DNA of 64,000 bases from Paraburkholderia azotifigens (GCF_007995085.1 NZ_VOQS01000005.1:1054001-1118000), one strand, 5' to 3'; shown: positions 43,843-52,339, numbered from the stretch's first letter. Notes: generated from the letters alone by a model not told the origin. A program made the numbers and translations.

Positions 43843-44336
43843 ACACGCGCCTCGATCGCTCGTTGCTCGTCGCACGCTCGCTGCTGTTCGCATCGGCCTC
43901 GCTCGCAAGCGTGTCGGCACACGCCGACTGCTTCGACGACGCAGCCGCGTGGCAACATCTGAATCCGCTCGTTCTGCGCGCGATCGCCTGGCAGGAATCG
44001 CACAACAACGCCGACGCGACACATGCGAACGCGAACGGCTCGATCGATTACGGCGTGATGCAGATCAACTCGATCCATCTGCCCGAACTCGCGCGCTACG
44101 GCATCCGCCGCGATGCGCTGATGGTGCCGTGCAAGAACGTCTATATCGCCGCATGGCATCTGCGCAAGCAGGTGGTCCGCTACGGCAACACGTGGACGGC
44201 CGTGGGCGCCTATCATTCGTCGACGCCCGCGCTGCGCGACGACTACGCGCGCCGCATCGCCGCGATCATCGACGGCTGGCGGCGCGATCCTGCGCACAGC
44301 ATCCCGGTGACAGCGGCATCGCTGGCGGCGCGTTGA
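43839..44336 (+). CDS. Type III-associated lytic transglycosylase (SLT family)
   Basis: This 165-residue protein has a signal peptide (LFASASLASVSAHA, cleavage near 29) and an SLT domain: catalytic Glu53 in AIAWQESHNN, GSIDYGVMQINSIH, then NVYIAAWHLRKQV and VGAYHSS. It is like IpgF/HpaH-type enzymes that open the peptidoglycan for the type III apparatus. The start overlaps the stop of the repeat protein gene, so the two are coupled. Confidence 0.9.
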   Translation: MNTRLDRSLLVARSLLFASASLASVSAHADCFDDAAAWQHLNPLVLRAIAWQESHNNADATHANANGSIDYGVMQINSIHLPELARYGIRRDALMVPCKNVYIAAWHLRKQVVRYGNTWTAVGAYHSSTPALRDDYARRIAAIIDGWRRDPAHSIPVTAASLAAR

Positions 44337-44370
44337 GCCACCCCTGCGACGCAGCGAAACCGCATACACA

Positions 44371-44418
44371 TCGCACAACGACATCGCACAACGACATCGC
44401 ACAACGACATCGCACAAC
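44371..44418 (+). repeat. 13-bp tandem repeat, about 3.7 copies
   Basis: The unit TCGCACAACGACA is repeated at 44371, 44384 and 44397, with a partial fourth copy to 44418. It lies in the 125-bp gap between convergent genes for the transglycosylase and the second harpin. No function is evident. Confidence 0.85.
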
Positions 44419-44461
44419 ACGGCGCGCGGTGAATGCCGAGCGCCGCATCGCCTTGCATCGA

Positions 44462-45160
44462 TCAGACGTCGTTCTTCTGATTCAGGTCGCCCGACGACAC
44501 CGATACCTGCGACGAATCGAATACCTGATTGCCGCCGTCGGCCGTTTCCGGTTTCGTGAAGCCGCCCTTGCCGAACATCTGCGCGAAGTTCATTTTGCCG
44601 TCCGCGTGTCCCGTTTCGAGGATCGCCGCTTCCTTCGTCGCGCCCGAGTTCAGCGTGACCGACCCGTCGGCGCCCATATGGCCGACGTTGTTGCCGCTCG
44701 CGTTGTACAGATTGCCCTGCGAGTCTTCCTGCAGATGCAGCGCGTCGCCGCCCGCCTTGCTGTTGATCTTGATGTTGTGCATGCCCTGGCCCGCGGCGCC
44801 GAGACCGGTGTCGCCCGTCGTTGCGCCGACGGGCGAGCCGGCAGGTGAACCGGCGGGAGCGCCTGTCGACGGCATTCCGCCCGGCTGGCCGCCCGGCGAC
44901 GTCGCCGCGTTCTGCGCACCCTGCGCACCCTGCGCACCTTGCTGTCCGCCCAGCACGCCCGCCAGATCCTTCAGGAACTGGCTGACGTTGTTCGATCCGC
45001 CTGCGTTGTTCTGCTGACCGTCGATCAGTTGCGACAGGTCTTGCAGCAGCTTGCCGACGTCGCCGCCCTGACCCGGCACGCCTTGCGTCGAGCTGCCCGT
45101 CATGCCGCCGGCGGGCGTGTAGCTCACGGGATTGAGAAAGGATTGGGTAATGGAGTTCAT
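44462..45160 (-). CDS. Harpin-like type III secreted protein
   Basis: This 232-residue protein from ATG 45160 is acidic, Gly/Gln/Asn/Ser-rich and nearly Cys-free, with no Sec signal, as expected of harpins. The N-terminal module (LLQDLSQLIDGQQ, VSQFLKDLAGVLGG) matches that of the harpin-lysozyme protein. A GAQGAQGAQ run and a Gly-rich linker follow. The C-terminal half (MHNIKINSKAGGDALHLQED, ATKEAAILETGHADG) may be a beta-rich carbohydrate- or pectate-lyase-like part. A perfect PIP box precedes it. Harpins are extracellular helpers that form pores or assist translocation. Confidence 0.78.
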   Translation of the reverse strand: MNSITQSFLNPVSYTPAGGMTGSSTQGVPGQGGDVGKLLQDLSQLIDGQQNNAGGSNNVSQFLKDLAGVLGGQQGAQGAQGAQNAATSPGGQPGGMPSTGAPAGSPAGSPVGATTGDTGLGAAGQGMHNIKINSKAGGDALHLQEDSQGNLYNASGNNVGHMGADGSVTLNSGATKEAAILETGHADGKMNFAQMFGKGGFTKPETADGGNQVFDSSQVSVSSGDLNQKNDV

Positions 45161-45225
45161 CGAATTCTCTCTGGTTAACAAAGAAGACGAACCGGCGATC
45201 TTTGCCCGATCCCGATTCACTGTCG

Positions 45226-45287
45226 ACGATAGAGGGATGCGGACATGCGACGGCTGCATGGCGCGAAGCCGCGTGACGTGTCGCGAA
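45226..45287 (-). promoter_or_regulatory. PIP/hrpII box promoter of the second harpin gene
   Basis: On the minus strand, TTCG (45287-45284), 16 nt, TTCG (45267-45264), then 32 nt, then TATCGT (45231-45226). The arrangement and even the -10 hexamer are the same as at the other harpin gene. The start codon is 65 bp downstream. Confidence 0.88.
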
Positions 45288-45350
45288 TGACCGCGCGCAA
45301 CGCATCGAAACACCATGTGTCCGCGCCTCCGATACAGCACGACGACACGC

Positions 45351-45412
45351 TTCGGCACGCGGCACGACGCTTCGCGCAACGGCGATGCCGACCGCACTGC
45401 AGTACGCAAAAT
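45351..45412 (+). promoter_or_regulatory. PIP/hrpII box promoter of the HrpB1-paralogue operon
   Basis: TTCG (45351-45354), 16 nt, TTCG (45371-45374), then 32 nt, then CAAAAT (45407-45412), which fits YANNRT. The first gene starts at 45467, giving a leader of about 45-50 nt. Confidence 0.85.
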
Positions 45413-45466
45413 GCAGTGTCGGGCATGAGCCCGCTATCGTCCGTCAACTGTTCATGCGAGGCCGTC

Positions 45467-45925
45467 ATGTCGAATCTTCAATGCAGTCCATCCGTGCTCA
45501 ACGCGATGATGTCCGTGTTCTCAGGCGGCATGCGCATCGGCGCCACGCCGGAACTGCATGACGTGCTCGGCGCGCTGCGCGCGTGGCAGCCGGACAGTCC
45601 GCTCGCCGACGTGTGCGAAGCCCGTCTGCTGATCAATCAGACCGAGTGGCGCGAAGCGGCCAGCCTGTTGCGCCACGTGACGAGCCGTCATGCGAATCTG
45701 CCCGTCGTATCGGCGCTGTACGCGCTGTGTCTCTACATGCAGCACGACGACGAATGGCGGCGCGCCGCAACGGAGGCCGTCGATACGAACAACGACACGG
45801 CCATCGCCATCGTCTCGCGCTTCCTGAACGTGCCTGCCGACGATGGCGCGAGCGTCCACGATTCCGATCTGTCGACGCGCGTGCTGGCCGCGATCGAAAC
45901 GAGCCGCGCGCTCGAACACAGCTGA
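45467..45925 (+). CDS. HrpB1/HrpK-family type III secretion protein (paralogue 1)
   Basis: This 152-residue protein of ATG 45467 resembles HrpB1: LHDVLGALRAWQPDSPLADV, EWREAASLLRHV, ALYALCLYMQHDDEWRRAA. It has TPR-like helix pairs and no signal peptide. It aligns with the second HrpB1-family protein at 56884-57477 through the ALRA..P, W..A...LR.V and YA.CL....D..WR pattern. HrpB1 in Xanthomonas is a periplasm-associated assembly factor. This copy heads a separate PIP-box operon with a lipoprotein and a flavoprotein. Confidence 0.85.
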   Translation: MSNLQCSPSVLNAMMSVFSGGMRIGATPELHDVLGALRAWQPDSPLADVCEARLLINQTEWREAASLLRHVTSRHANLPVVSALYALCLYMQHDDEWRRAATEAVDTNNDTAIAIVSRFLNVPADDGASVHDSDLSTRVLAAIETSRALEHS

Positions 45926-45930
45926 TCGCG

Positions 45931-46563
45931 ATGAGCGCCGTTCCGTTGACACGCGCAGCCGCGACTGTCGTTGCGATAGCACTGACGTTGGCGGGCACAG
46001 GCTGCGCGAGTGCGCCGCAAGCCGCGCCTGAAGCGCAGTTGCCGCCGACGTTCGAACCCGCGCGAGGCGAAGTGCCGGGCAGCACGCTGCACGCACAGGG
46101 CGACATGCACTATGTGTGTGCCCGTACGGAAGCGGGCGCGCAGTCCGCAGACTTTGCCGCGTACATGTGGAAACCTGTCGGCACGCTTGCGCGGCTTCTC
46201 GATGATAAGGGCCATGCCGTCGCGCTCGTCACGCCGGAAGGCTATTACTCGGCGTATGACGGCAGCTACGTCGTCGCACGCTTGACGGACACCGTTCAGC
46301 CCGATCCGCAGACGTTGCCGTGGACGCGCGAAGCGATCCGCTTCACGGCGGCGGCGTCGAATGGCGATGGACGATTTGCGGGAACGACGGCGATCGTGCG
46401 CGCGCATACGATCGGCGGCCTGGCGCCTGCGGGCGCATGCGACCAGGAAGGCACGAGCCTCGCCGTGCCGTATTTCGCCACTTATCTGATCTATCGGCAT
46501 GCCGATGCGGATACCAGCGCCGCGGCGCCTCGCATGACGCCCGTCGGCATCACGGCGCCCTGA
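45931..46563 (+). CDS. DUF3455-family lipoprotein
   Basis: This 210-residue protein starts 5 bp after the HrpB1-like stop. It has a lipoprotein signal (IALTLAGTGCAS; lipid-modified Cys near 25). The mature part contains the DUF3455 pattern: QGDMHYVCARTEAG, GYYSAYDGSYVVARL, IRAHTIGGLAPAGACD-like wording (read as AHTIGGLAPAGACD) and VPYFATYLIYRH at the end. The family has no assigned function I can name. Its place between an HrpB1-like gene and the NDH-2-like gene, under one PIP promoter, is unusual. Confidence 0.8.
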   Translation: MSAVPLTRAAATVVAIALTLAGTGCASAPQAAPEAQLPPTFEPARGEVPGSTLHAQGDMHYVCARTEAGAQSADFAAYMWKPVGTLARLLDDKGHAVALVTPEGYYSAYDGSYVVARLTDTVQPDPQTLPWTREAIRFTAAASNGDGRFAGTTAIVRAHTIGGLAPAGACDQEGTSLAVPYFATYLIYRHADADTSAAAPRMTPVGITAP

Positions 46564-46652
46564 CTCTCACGCAGAAACAAAAGAAAAACCAGCGGCATCC
46601 GCCCCGCCGAACTACACTCGAATCCGCATCCTCACCACGGAGCACGCCCGAC

Positions 46653-47897
46653 ATGGATACTGACGTGAAGCGGATCGTCGTGATCGGCGCCGGTTTTGCC
46701 GGCCTGTGGAGCGCGCTGGGCGCCGCGCGCAAGCTCGATGAACTGCGCGTGCCGGGCGACCAGGTCGAAGTTGCCGTGATCAACGGCACGCCGTATCACA
46801 GCATTCGCGTGCGCAACTACGAGCAGCCGCTCGACGACACGCTCGTGCCGCTCGACGACGTGCTCGATCCTGCCGGCGTGCGCCGTATTCTCGGCAAGGT
46901 CAACTCGATCGATCTGCAAAACAGGCGCGTCGGTTTCGAATCCGGCGATGCGCCCGGGCAATCGCTCGGCTACGACCGCCTGATTCTCGCAGCGGGAAGC
47001 GAACTGGTTCGCCCCGCCATCCCCGGATTGCGCGAATTCAGCTTCGATGTCGACACGTTTCAGGGGGCCGCGCGTCTCCAGGCGCATCTGCTCGAACTGC
47101 CGGGCAGGCCTGAATCGCCAGGACGCTTCACGGTGGTCGTGGTCGGCGCGGGGCTGACAGGAATCGAACTTGCCGCGGAATTGCCAGCGCGCTTGCGCAG
47201 CATCATCGGTGAAAGTCACGGCAACGCGATACGCGTGATACTCGCCGACCGCTCGCCGAAAATCGGTCAGGCGATGGGCGGCGCACAGCCGGTGATCGAA
47301 GAAGCGCTCGTCGCGCAAGGCGTGGAACTGCTGCCGCGCGTGTCGCTCGAAGCCGTCACGCGCGACGGCGTGCAATTCACGGGCGGCGAGCACATCGATA
47401 CCGCAACCGTCGTCTGGTGCGGCGGCATGCGTGCAAACCCGTTGACGGCGCAATTCCCCGTCACGCCCGATCCATTCGGGCGCGTTCCCGTCGATGCCTT
47501 CCTGCGCGTCGACAACGTGCCGAACGTGTTTGCAGCGGGCGATTGCGCGCGCATCCTGATCGACGGCGAACGGCCCTCCGTGATGTCCTGCCAGCACGGC
47601 CGCCCGATGGGCCGCTACGCGGGGCACAACGCAGTATGTGACCTGCTCGGTCTCGACATGCTGCCGCTCGCCATCGACTGGTACACGACCATCCTCGATC
47701 TCGGCCCGTGGGGCGCCGTCTATACGGAAGGCTGGGAGCGGCGCCTCGCGTCGCAAGGCGCCGCCGCCAAACAGACCAAACGCACGATCAACTGCGAGCG
47801 CATCTATCCGCCGCGCAACGGCAAGCGCGAAGACATCTTCGCCGCCGCGGCACCCGTCGTACAGGCGCCGCCTTACACGGTCCGCGAAAAGAACTGA
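46653..47897 (+). CDS. NDH-2-like FAD-dependent pyridine nucleotide oxidoreductase
   Basis: This 414-residue flavoprotein has an FAD dinucleotide motif at the N-terminus (IVVIGAGFAGLWSALGAA), a second NAD(P)H-binding Rossmann motif near 165 (VVVVGAGLTGIELAAEL) and the FAD-binding VFAAGDCARI near 292. It lacks a clear membrane anchor, but a C-terminal amphipathic region is present, as in type II NADH dehydrogenases and related quinone reductases. It is 89 bp after the DUF3455 gene and convergent with sctC (12-bp gap). Its role within a type III locus is not known. Confidence 0.85.
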   Translation: MDTDVKRIVVIGAGFAGLWSALGAARKLDELRVPGDQVEVAVINGTPYHSIRVRNYEQPLDDTLVPLDDVLDPAGVRRILGKVNSIDLQNRRVGFESGDAPGQSLGYDRLILAAGSELVRPAIPGLREFSFDVDTFQGAARLQAHLLELPGRPESPGRFTVVVVGAGLTGIELAAELPARLRSIIGESHGNAIRVILADRSPKIGQAMGGAQPVIEEALVAQGVELLPRVSLEAVTRDGVQFTGGEHIDTATVVWCGGMRANPLTAQFPVTPDPFGRVPVDAFLRVDNVPNVFAAGDCARILIDGERPSVMSCQHGRPMGRYAGHNAVCDLLGLDMLPLAIDWYTTILDLGPWGAVYTEGWERRLASQGAAAKQTKRTINCERIYPPRNGKREDIFAAAAPVVQAPPYTVREKN

Positions 47898-47909
47898 AGC
47901 TCACCGCGT

Positions 47910-49718
47910 TCAGAACTCGATTACACGCGGCGTGAGCAGCACCAGCCGCTCCATATGGCTGCTCTGATGCGTGCGCGAGCGGAACAGCGCGCCGAGCACG
48001 GGAATCTTCGACAGCACGGGCACGCCCGTATTCAGATTCGAGTCGTTATCCACGCGATAACCGGCGATGAGCAGACTCTGGCCTTCCGATACGACGGCCT
48101 CGGTGTTGATCTCGCTGGTGCGGATCTCGGGAATGTCCTTCACGCTGTTGCCCGTCGGTTGACCGTCTTCCACGTGCACCTGCAGCTTGATCTGCTGCGT
48201 GCCGTTTGCGTCGACCACCATGGGGAGCACGCGCAGCGTATTGCCGACCTGCACGCTGAACAGATTGCTCGACGTGAAGCCCGATACGGGAATGAAGAAC
48301 TGCGTCTTGTTGTTCATCACGGCTTCGACGTTGTCGAGCGTCGCGACCTTCGGGCTCGCGTCGATCCGCGCGAGGTTGGTCTGCTCCAGCGCGTCGATGC
48401 GCGTCAGCAGATAGCGGCCCGCGTCGCCGACCACGGCTGTCAGCGAGCCGCCCGTCGGCGTCGCCGTCGCGACCAGATTGCCCGCCGTATCGAGCGACGA
48501 AAACGTCGGGCTCACCGTGCCGTTGAAGTTGTTTGCGTTGGCGCTGCCGCTGCCCGTCTGGAAGTCGAAGTGGCTCGAATGCGCGTGCCAGTCGACCCCC
48601 AGCTGCTTGAGCGCGCCGTCGTCGATTTCGATGATGTGCGCTTCGATCTCGACCATCCGACGCTTCACGTCCAGCCGGTCGATCAGCTGCTCATACTGGC
48701 CGACGCGATCGGGCAGATCGCGGATCAGTACCGAATTGGTCCGCGCGTCGGCCTGAATGACGGGCAGCGAGCCTGCGCCGTCCGGCACGGCCGCCGTCGC
48801 CGCGCGGCCACCGCCCTGGCCGCTGCCCGCTGCGCCGCCTGACGTGCCGCCCGCCGTGCCGCCATAGCCGCCGCCCGGCAGTGCGCCGACCGGCCCGCCG
48901 CCCGCCGCCGCGACGCCCGCGAACACATCGGGCAGCGGCGGATTCACGCCGTTGCTGTTGTACGGCGAGCCGCCGCTCGTGCCGCCCTGCACGTCCGCGT
49001 AAGGGCTGACCTGTTGCAGATTCGCCGTGCCGTCCGCCGTACCGCGCGACGTGCCCTGCTGGTCGCTGTCCCGCTCCGGGTGATAGAGACTCGCCAGTAC
49101 GTGCGCGACGCCCGGCACGACCTGCGTCTTGCCGTTCACGGTGATCGTGTGATCGGCGGCCCAGCCGTAGCGCAGCGGATACGCGCGCACTTCGCTGCCC
49201 GTGCGGCGATTCGCGTTCTGATCGAGCCGCGCGGCTACCTCATCGACCAGCTGGATCAACCGGTGCGGTCCCGTGATCAGCGCGACACCCTGCTCGGGGT
49301 CGTAGACGATCGGGAAGCGGTCCGTGTCGAGCCCGATCTGCTTGAGCGTCGCGCGCAGGCTCTGCGTGCCCGCGAAGTCGAGCTTGATGACCTTGGTGGT
49401 CACGTCGTCGGCGGTGCTGATGGAAAGCACGCTGCCGTCGTAGAACCAGACGAAGCCGAAGGTCGCCGCCATCGTGTCGATGAACCGGCGCGGCGGCAGA
49501 TCGAAGCGCCCCGACACGGTGCCCTGCACGTTCGGCGCGATCGTCGCGATGATGCCCTGGCTCGCCGCGAAGTCGCGCAGCACGTCCTTCAGATCGCGGC
49601 TTTCCACCGAAATATGCACTTCGCCGGGCCGCCACGAGATCGGCGCGGCCTGGCCCGTGCTCAGGCCCATCATCAGCAAGGCGGCCGCGATCGCGCGGCG
49701 ACGGAATGTGAGTTTCAT
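47910..49718 (-). CDS. sctC: Type III secretion outer membrane secretin SctC (HrcC)
   Basis: This 602-residue protein forms the outer membrane ring. It has a Sec signal (AAALLMMGLSTGQA, cleavage near 25), an N0 domain (VHISVESRDLKDVLRDFAAS), two N1/N3-type ring domains (IKLDFAGTQSLRATLKQIGL; GSLPVIQADARTNSVLIRDL), and a secretin core (LKQLGVDWHAHS, ASPKVATLDNVEAVMNNKTQ, EGQSLLIAGYRVDN) ending ERLVLLTPRVIEF. A Gly/Ser/Pro-rich insert runs from about 220 to 310. The gene is 52 bp downstream of the AraC activator, as in the Ralstonia hrpB-hrcC arrangement. Confidence 0.95.
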   Translation of the reverse strand: MKLTFRRRAIAAALLMMGLSTGQAAPISWRPGEVHISVESRDLKDVLRDFAASQGIIATIAPNVQGTVSGRFDLPPRRFIDTMAATFGFVWFYDGSVLSISTADDVTTKVIKLDFAGTQSLRATLKQIGLDTDRFPIVYDPEQGVALITGPHRLIQLVDEVAARLDQNANRRTGSEVRAYPLRYGWAADHTITVNGKTQVVPGVAHVLASLYHPERDSDQQGTSRGTADGTANLQQVSPYADVQGGTSGGSPYNSNGVNPPLPDVFAGVAAAGGGPVGALPGGGYGGTAGGTSGGAAGSGQGGGRAATAAVPDGAGSLPVIQADARTNSVLIRDLPDRVGQYEQLIDRLDVKRRMVEIEAHIIEIDDGALKQLGVDWHAHSSHFDFQTGSGSANANNFNGTVSPTFSSLDTAGNLVATATPTGGSLTAVVGDAGRYLLTRIDALEQTNLARIDASPKVATLDNVEAVMNNKTQFFIPVSGFTSSNLFSVQVGNTLRVLPMVVDANGTQQIKLQVHVEDGQPTGNSVKDIPEIRTSEINTEAVVSEGQSLLIAGYRVDNDSNLNTGVPVLSKIPVLGALFRSRTHQSSHMERLVLLTPRVIEF

Positions 49719-49770
49719 GTTCGACGCTCGGGATAGGTATGGTTCTGGCGTGACTGGCTGGCGGCGCGGG

Positions 49771-51228
49771 TCAGCGGTTCAGCGTGTCGGACGGCGATTC
49801 GTTGAATTCGCGGCGGTAGCTGTTGACGAGCGTCGAGCGGTTGCTGACGCCCCATTTGACGGCCGTCGCGAGAATGCCCTGCTCGTGCGCGCTGTCGTCG
49901 GCTTCGAGGTCCGCGCGGATGCGCTCCATGCGCAGCCGCCGGATGATTTCCGTCGGCGTCGAACCGAGGCTCGCCTTGAACGCGCTTTGCAGCGCGCGAT
50001 CCGTCACGCCGATCTGCGCGGCGATCTCGCGGATCGACAGATCCTTGCGTTCGAGGTTGTCGAGCAGATAGCGATACGCACGGCGGTAACGCGCGGGCAG
50101 CCGCGTGCCGATGTCGTCGAGCTGTTCCGGCGCGCGCGCGATGCGCTGGCCGTAGCGCGCGAGCGCGCCCGCTTCGTCGCGGATGCAGTTGACGGCGGCG
50201 AGCGCATAGCGCGTGTACACCTCCAGCGACTCGCCGCTGCGGCCCTGCACGTGACGCAGCTTCGCGAGGCAGTACAGATACTCCAGCTGACGATGGCTTT
50301 GCGGCATCCGCACTTCGGCCGTCAGCAGCGCGAGAATCGTCTCGGCCAGCGACGACACGCCGCCCGCGAGACTCGCGAGCACGATCTCGATGCGCACGGC
50401 GCTCTGATAGTTCTGGATGCCCTGCTTGCCCGCCCATTCGGCATGCGCGAGCATCGGCTGCTGCGCCTCGCGCTCGCCGCCCGCGAACTGCGCGAGCTGA
50501 TCGAGAAACTCGACACGTGCGCGCAGCAGCGGATCGGCGATCGCGCCTGTCAGCATGCGCAGCGCGGCGGGCCGCTGCGGCGCGACGCGCGGCGCGGCAT
50601 CGCCCGTCAGGCCCACTTGCCAGTAGATGTGATCGGACAGCGCGGCGCGCGAGCGCAGCGTGCTTTGCGCCTCGACATCGAAACGCACGGTGCTCAGCAG
50701 GCGCTGCCAGCCATCGGCATTGGGCAGCACACGATCGTTCGACGTCACCTCGTCGAGCAGGTCTTCGAGCGTATCGAGCACGGCATCCGCATCGCGCAGA
50801 CGGCCGACGCAGAAGAGCACGCCGAACGCACCGAACAGCGCGTCGAGCCGCAGCGCCGCGCTTGCCTGCGGATGATCGGCGATCTGCATGAAGCACGACA
50901 TCGCCGTGCCGTAACGGTAGCGGAACAGCGCCTGCCAGCCCGCGTTACGGCACGACGCGAAGCGCATGCCGTCCTTGTCGTCGCGCATGCGCTTTTGCGC
51001 GTCGCGGAACGATTCGTCGGCATCGACCTCCATGCCGAGCGACAGTTGCAGATCGCCCTGCAATTGCAGCAGCGCGGCGGGCGTCGCGTCGTCGTGATGA
51101 TCGACGAGGCGCTGTACGTGCGCGGCAGCCGCCTGCACATTGCCGTTGCGGATCAGTTCGACGACGCTGTAGGGCGCCGACGCCGCGTTGAGCATCGACA
51201 CATACGGGAAGTAGTAGGTAACGAGCAT
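49771..51228 (-). CDS. AraC-family master regulator of the type III regulon (HrpB/HrpX type)
   Basis: This 485-residue protein has a long TPR-like N-terminal half (ATPAALLQLQGDLQLSLGME, RNAGWQALFRYRYGTAMSCF) and a C-terminal AraC domain from about 385 (LLDNLERKDLSIREIAAQIG, RALQSAFKASLGSTPTEIIR, AVKWGVSNRSTLVNSYRREF). This layout is that of HrpB of Ralstonia and HrpX of Xanthomonas, which bind TTCG-N16-TTCG (PIP/hrpII) boxes. Five such boxes are in this locus. No PIP box precedes this gene itself, consistent with control by the OmpR-like regulator upstream in the pathway. Confidence 0.9.
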   Translation of the reverse strand: MLVTYYFPYVSMLNAASAPYSVVELIRNGNVQAAAAHVQRLVDHHDDATPAALLQLQGDLQLSLGMEVDADESFRDAQKRMRDDKDGMRFASCRNAGWQALFRYRYGTAMSCFMQIADHPQASAALRLDALFGAFGVLFCVGRLRDADAVLDTLEDLLDEVTSNDRVLPNADGWQRLLSTVRFDVEAQSTLRSRAALSDHIYWQVGLTGDAAPRVAPQRPAALRMLTGAIADPLLRARVEFLDQLAQFAGGEREAQQPMLAHAEWAGKQGIQNYQSAVRIEIVLASLAGGVSSLAETILALLTAEVRMPQSHRQLEYLYCLAKLRHVQGRSGESLEVYTRYALAAVNCIRDEAGALARYGQRIARAPEQLDDIGTRLPARYRRAYRYLLDNLERKDLSIREIAAQIGVTDRALQSAFKASLGSTPTEIIRRLRMERIRADLEADDSAHEQGILATAVKWGVSNRSTLVNSYRREFNESPSDTLNR

Positions 51229-51481
51229 GGCTGGTTCCGTCGTAAAGCTCGCGCAGCGATGGAGGCGACGCTGCCTGAGCGCGTTGAAACGATCGCGACG
51301 CTGTTCATCGATATTTCATCGATACGTCGCGGCGACGGAATGCACTGTAGCCAAACGGAAATGTGAAATTCTCAATAATCAGAGGAAAGAGTTGAGGCTT
51401 GAGCAAAGTTGAGATTTCGCGTTCTTCACGGACAAGAACGCTCAACAAATCTCACTTCTATGGCATGCGATTGCCGTGACA
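51229..51481. promoter_or_regulatory. Upstream region of the AraC activator gene
   Basis: These 253 bp lie between the sctT stop and the activator start. There is no TTCG-N16-TTCG pair. A hairpin (GCGTTCTT at 51419-51426, AAGAACGC at 51434-51441) without a T-run sits just past sctT. The middle is richer in A and T (near 51361-51400) and probably contains the activator promoter. Confidence 0.4.
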
Positions 51482-52339
51482 TCACGGCGTCACATCGCGG
51501 GAGGGAGGCTTGGCGCCTGGCTTCAGATCGGTGTCGCGATCGCTCATCTGCGCAATCGCGCGAACCTGCTCCCTGAAGAGCCGCAAGTCGAGCTGATCCT
51601 GCACCTGATGCACGAAAAGGCCCGTGAAGACGGCGAGCATCAGCACCGTCACTGCTCCCTTGATCGGCTGACTGAGCGCGCTCAGATCGAGTTTTTGCGC
51701 GGCCTTCGACGCGAGATTCGCACCGAGATCGATCAGCAGCAGCACGAGCAGCATTGGCGCGGCAAGTTTGGCGATGGTCTGCATCAACGTGTCGGTCTGG
51801 TGCATTGCGAACACGCCGAGAAAATCCGTCGACATGGGCTTTGTCGATGCAACCGGCCACCATCGATACGACTCGTACAGCGCCTCCAGCAAAAACTGCA
51901 TGCCGCCGAGCGACCAGAACGCAACGGTCGCGATCTGGCCGAGCAACGTCGCCGATGGTGTGGATTGCTGCGACAGCATCGGGTTGCTCATCTGCGCGTT
52001 GTTGTAGCCCGTCAGATTGTCGAGATAGATGCCCGCGCCTTCCGCCACCCAGAACACGGTCGCCGCCGCGAAACCCATCACGACGCCGATCAGCGTCTCG
52101 CGCAACGCGGTCATCATCAGCGTGAAGCCCGTCAGCGAATCGGCGAACGACGGCGGCTGCGCCAGCGCGACGAACAGCGTGAAGCTCAGCGCGACACCGT
52201 TGCGCAAGCGCCCTTGCAGCACGCCCTCCGCGGTCGGCGGAAAGAGCGTCATGATCGCGTAGAGCCGCAGCGAGCAGACGCCGAGCACGGCGAGATGCCT
52301 GAGCAGCCACGGGCCGTAGAGTTGCAGCAACTCGGTCAT
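51482..52339 (-). CDS. sctT: Type III export apparatus protein SctT (HrcT)
   Basis: This 285-residue inner membrane protein starts at ATG 52339 (MTELLQLYGPWLL), overlapping the sctO stop by ATGA. It has about six hydrophobic segments and the SctT/FliR wording LRETLIGVVMGFAAATVFWV, LDNLTGYNNAQMSNPM and APMLLVLLLIDLGANLASK. With SctR and SctS it forms the export gate. It is the last gene of the leftward operon. Confidence 0.93.
   Translation of the reverse strand: MTELLQLYGPWLLRHLAVLGVCSLRLYAIMTLFPPTAEGVLQGRLRNGVALSFTLFVALAQPPSFADSLTGFTLMMTALRETLIGVVMGFAAATVFWVAEGAGIYLDNLTGYNNAQMSNPMLSQQSTPSATLLGQIATVAFWSLGGMQFLLEALYESYRWWPVASTKPMSTDFLGVFAMHQTDTLMQTIAKLAAPMLLVLLLIDLGANLASKAAQKLDLSALSQPIKGAVTVLMLAVFTGLFVHQVQDQLDLRLFREQVRAIAQMSDRDTDLKPGAKPPSRDVTP

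Noticed and set aside
45161..45191. CGAA pair at 45161 and 45188 as another PIP box for the second harpin
   Set aside because: Spacing is 23, not 16, and the perfect box at 45264-45287 accounts for the promoter.
43782..45365. 527-codon minus-strand frame covering the second harpin gene
   Set aside because: It runs through the promoter region and antisense to the transglycosylase. The harpin reading frame has the correct start, composition and promoter.
49474..51366. 630-codon plus-strand frame opposite the AraC activator
   Set aside because: Antisense to a clearly recognised regulator; Arg-rich shadow.
51419..51441. Hairpin past sctT as a rho-independent terminator
   Set aside because: Eight-base stem but no T-run on the minus strand; noted only in the intergenic entry.
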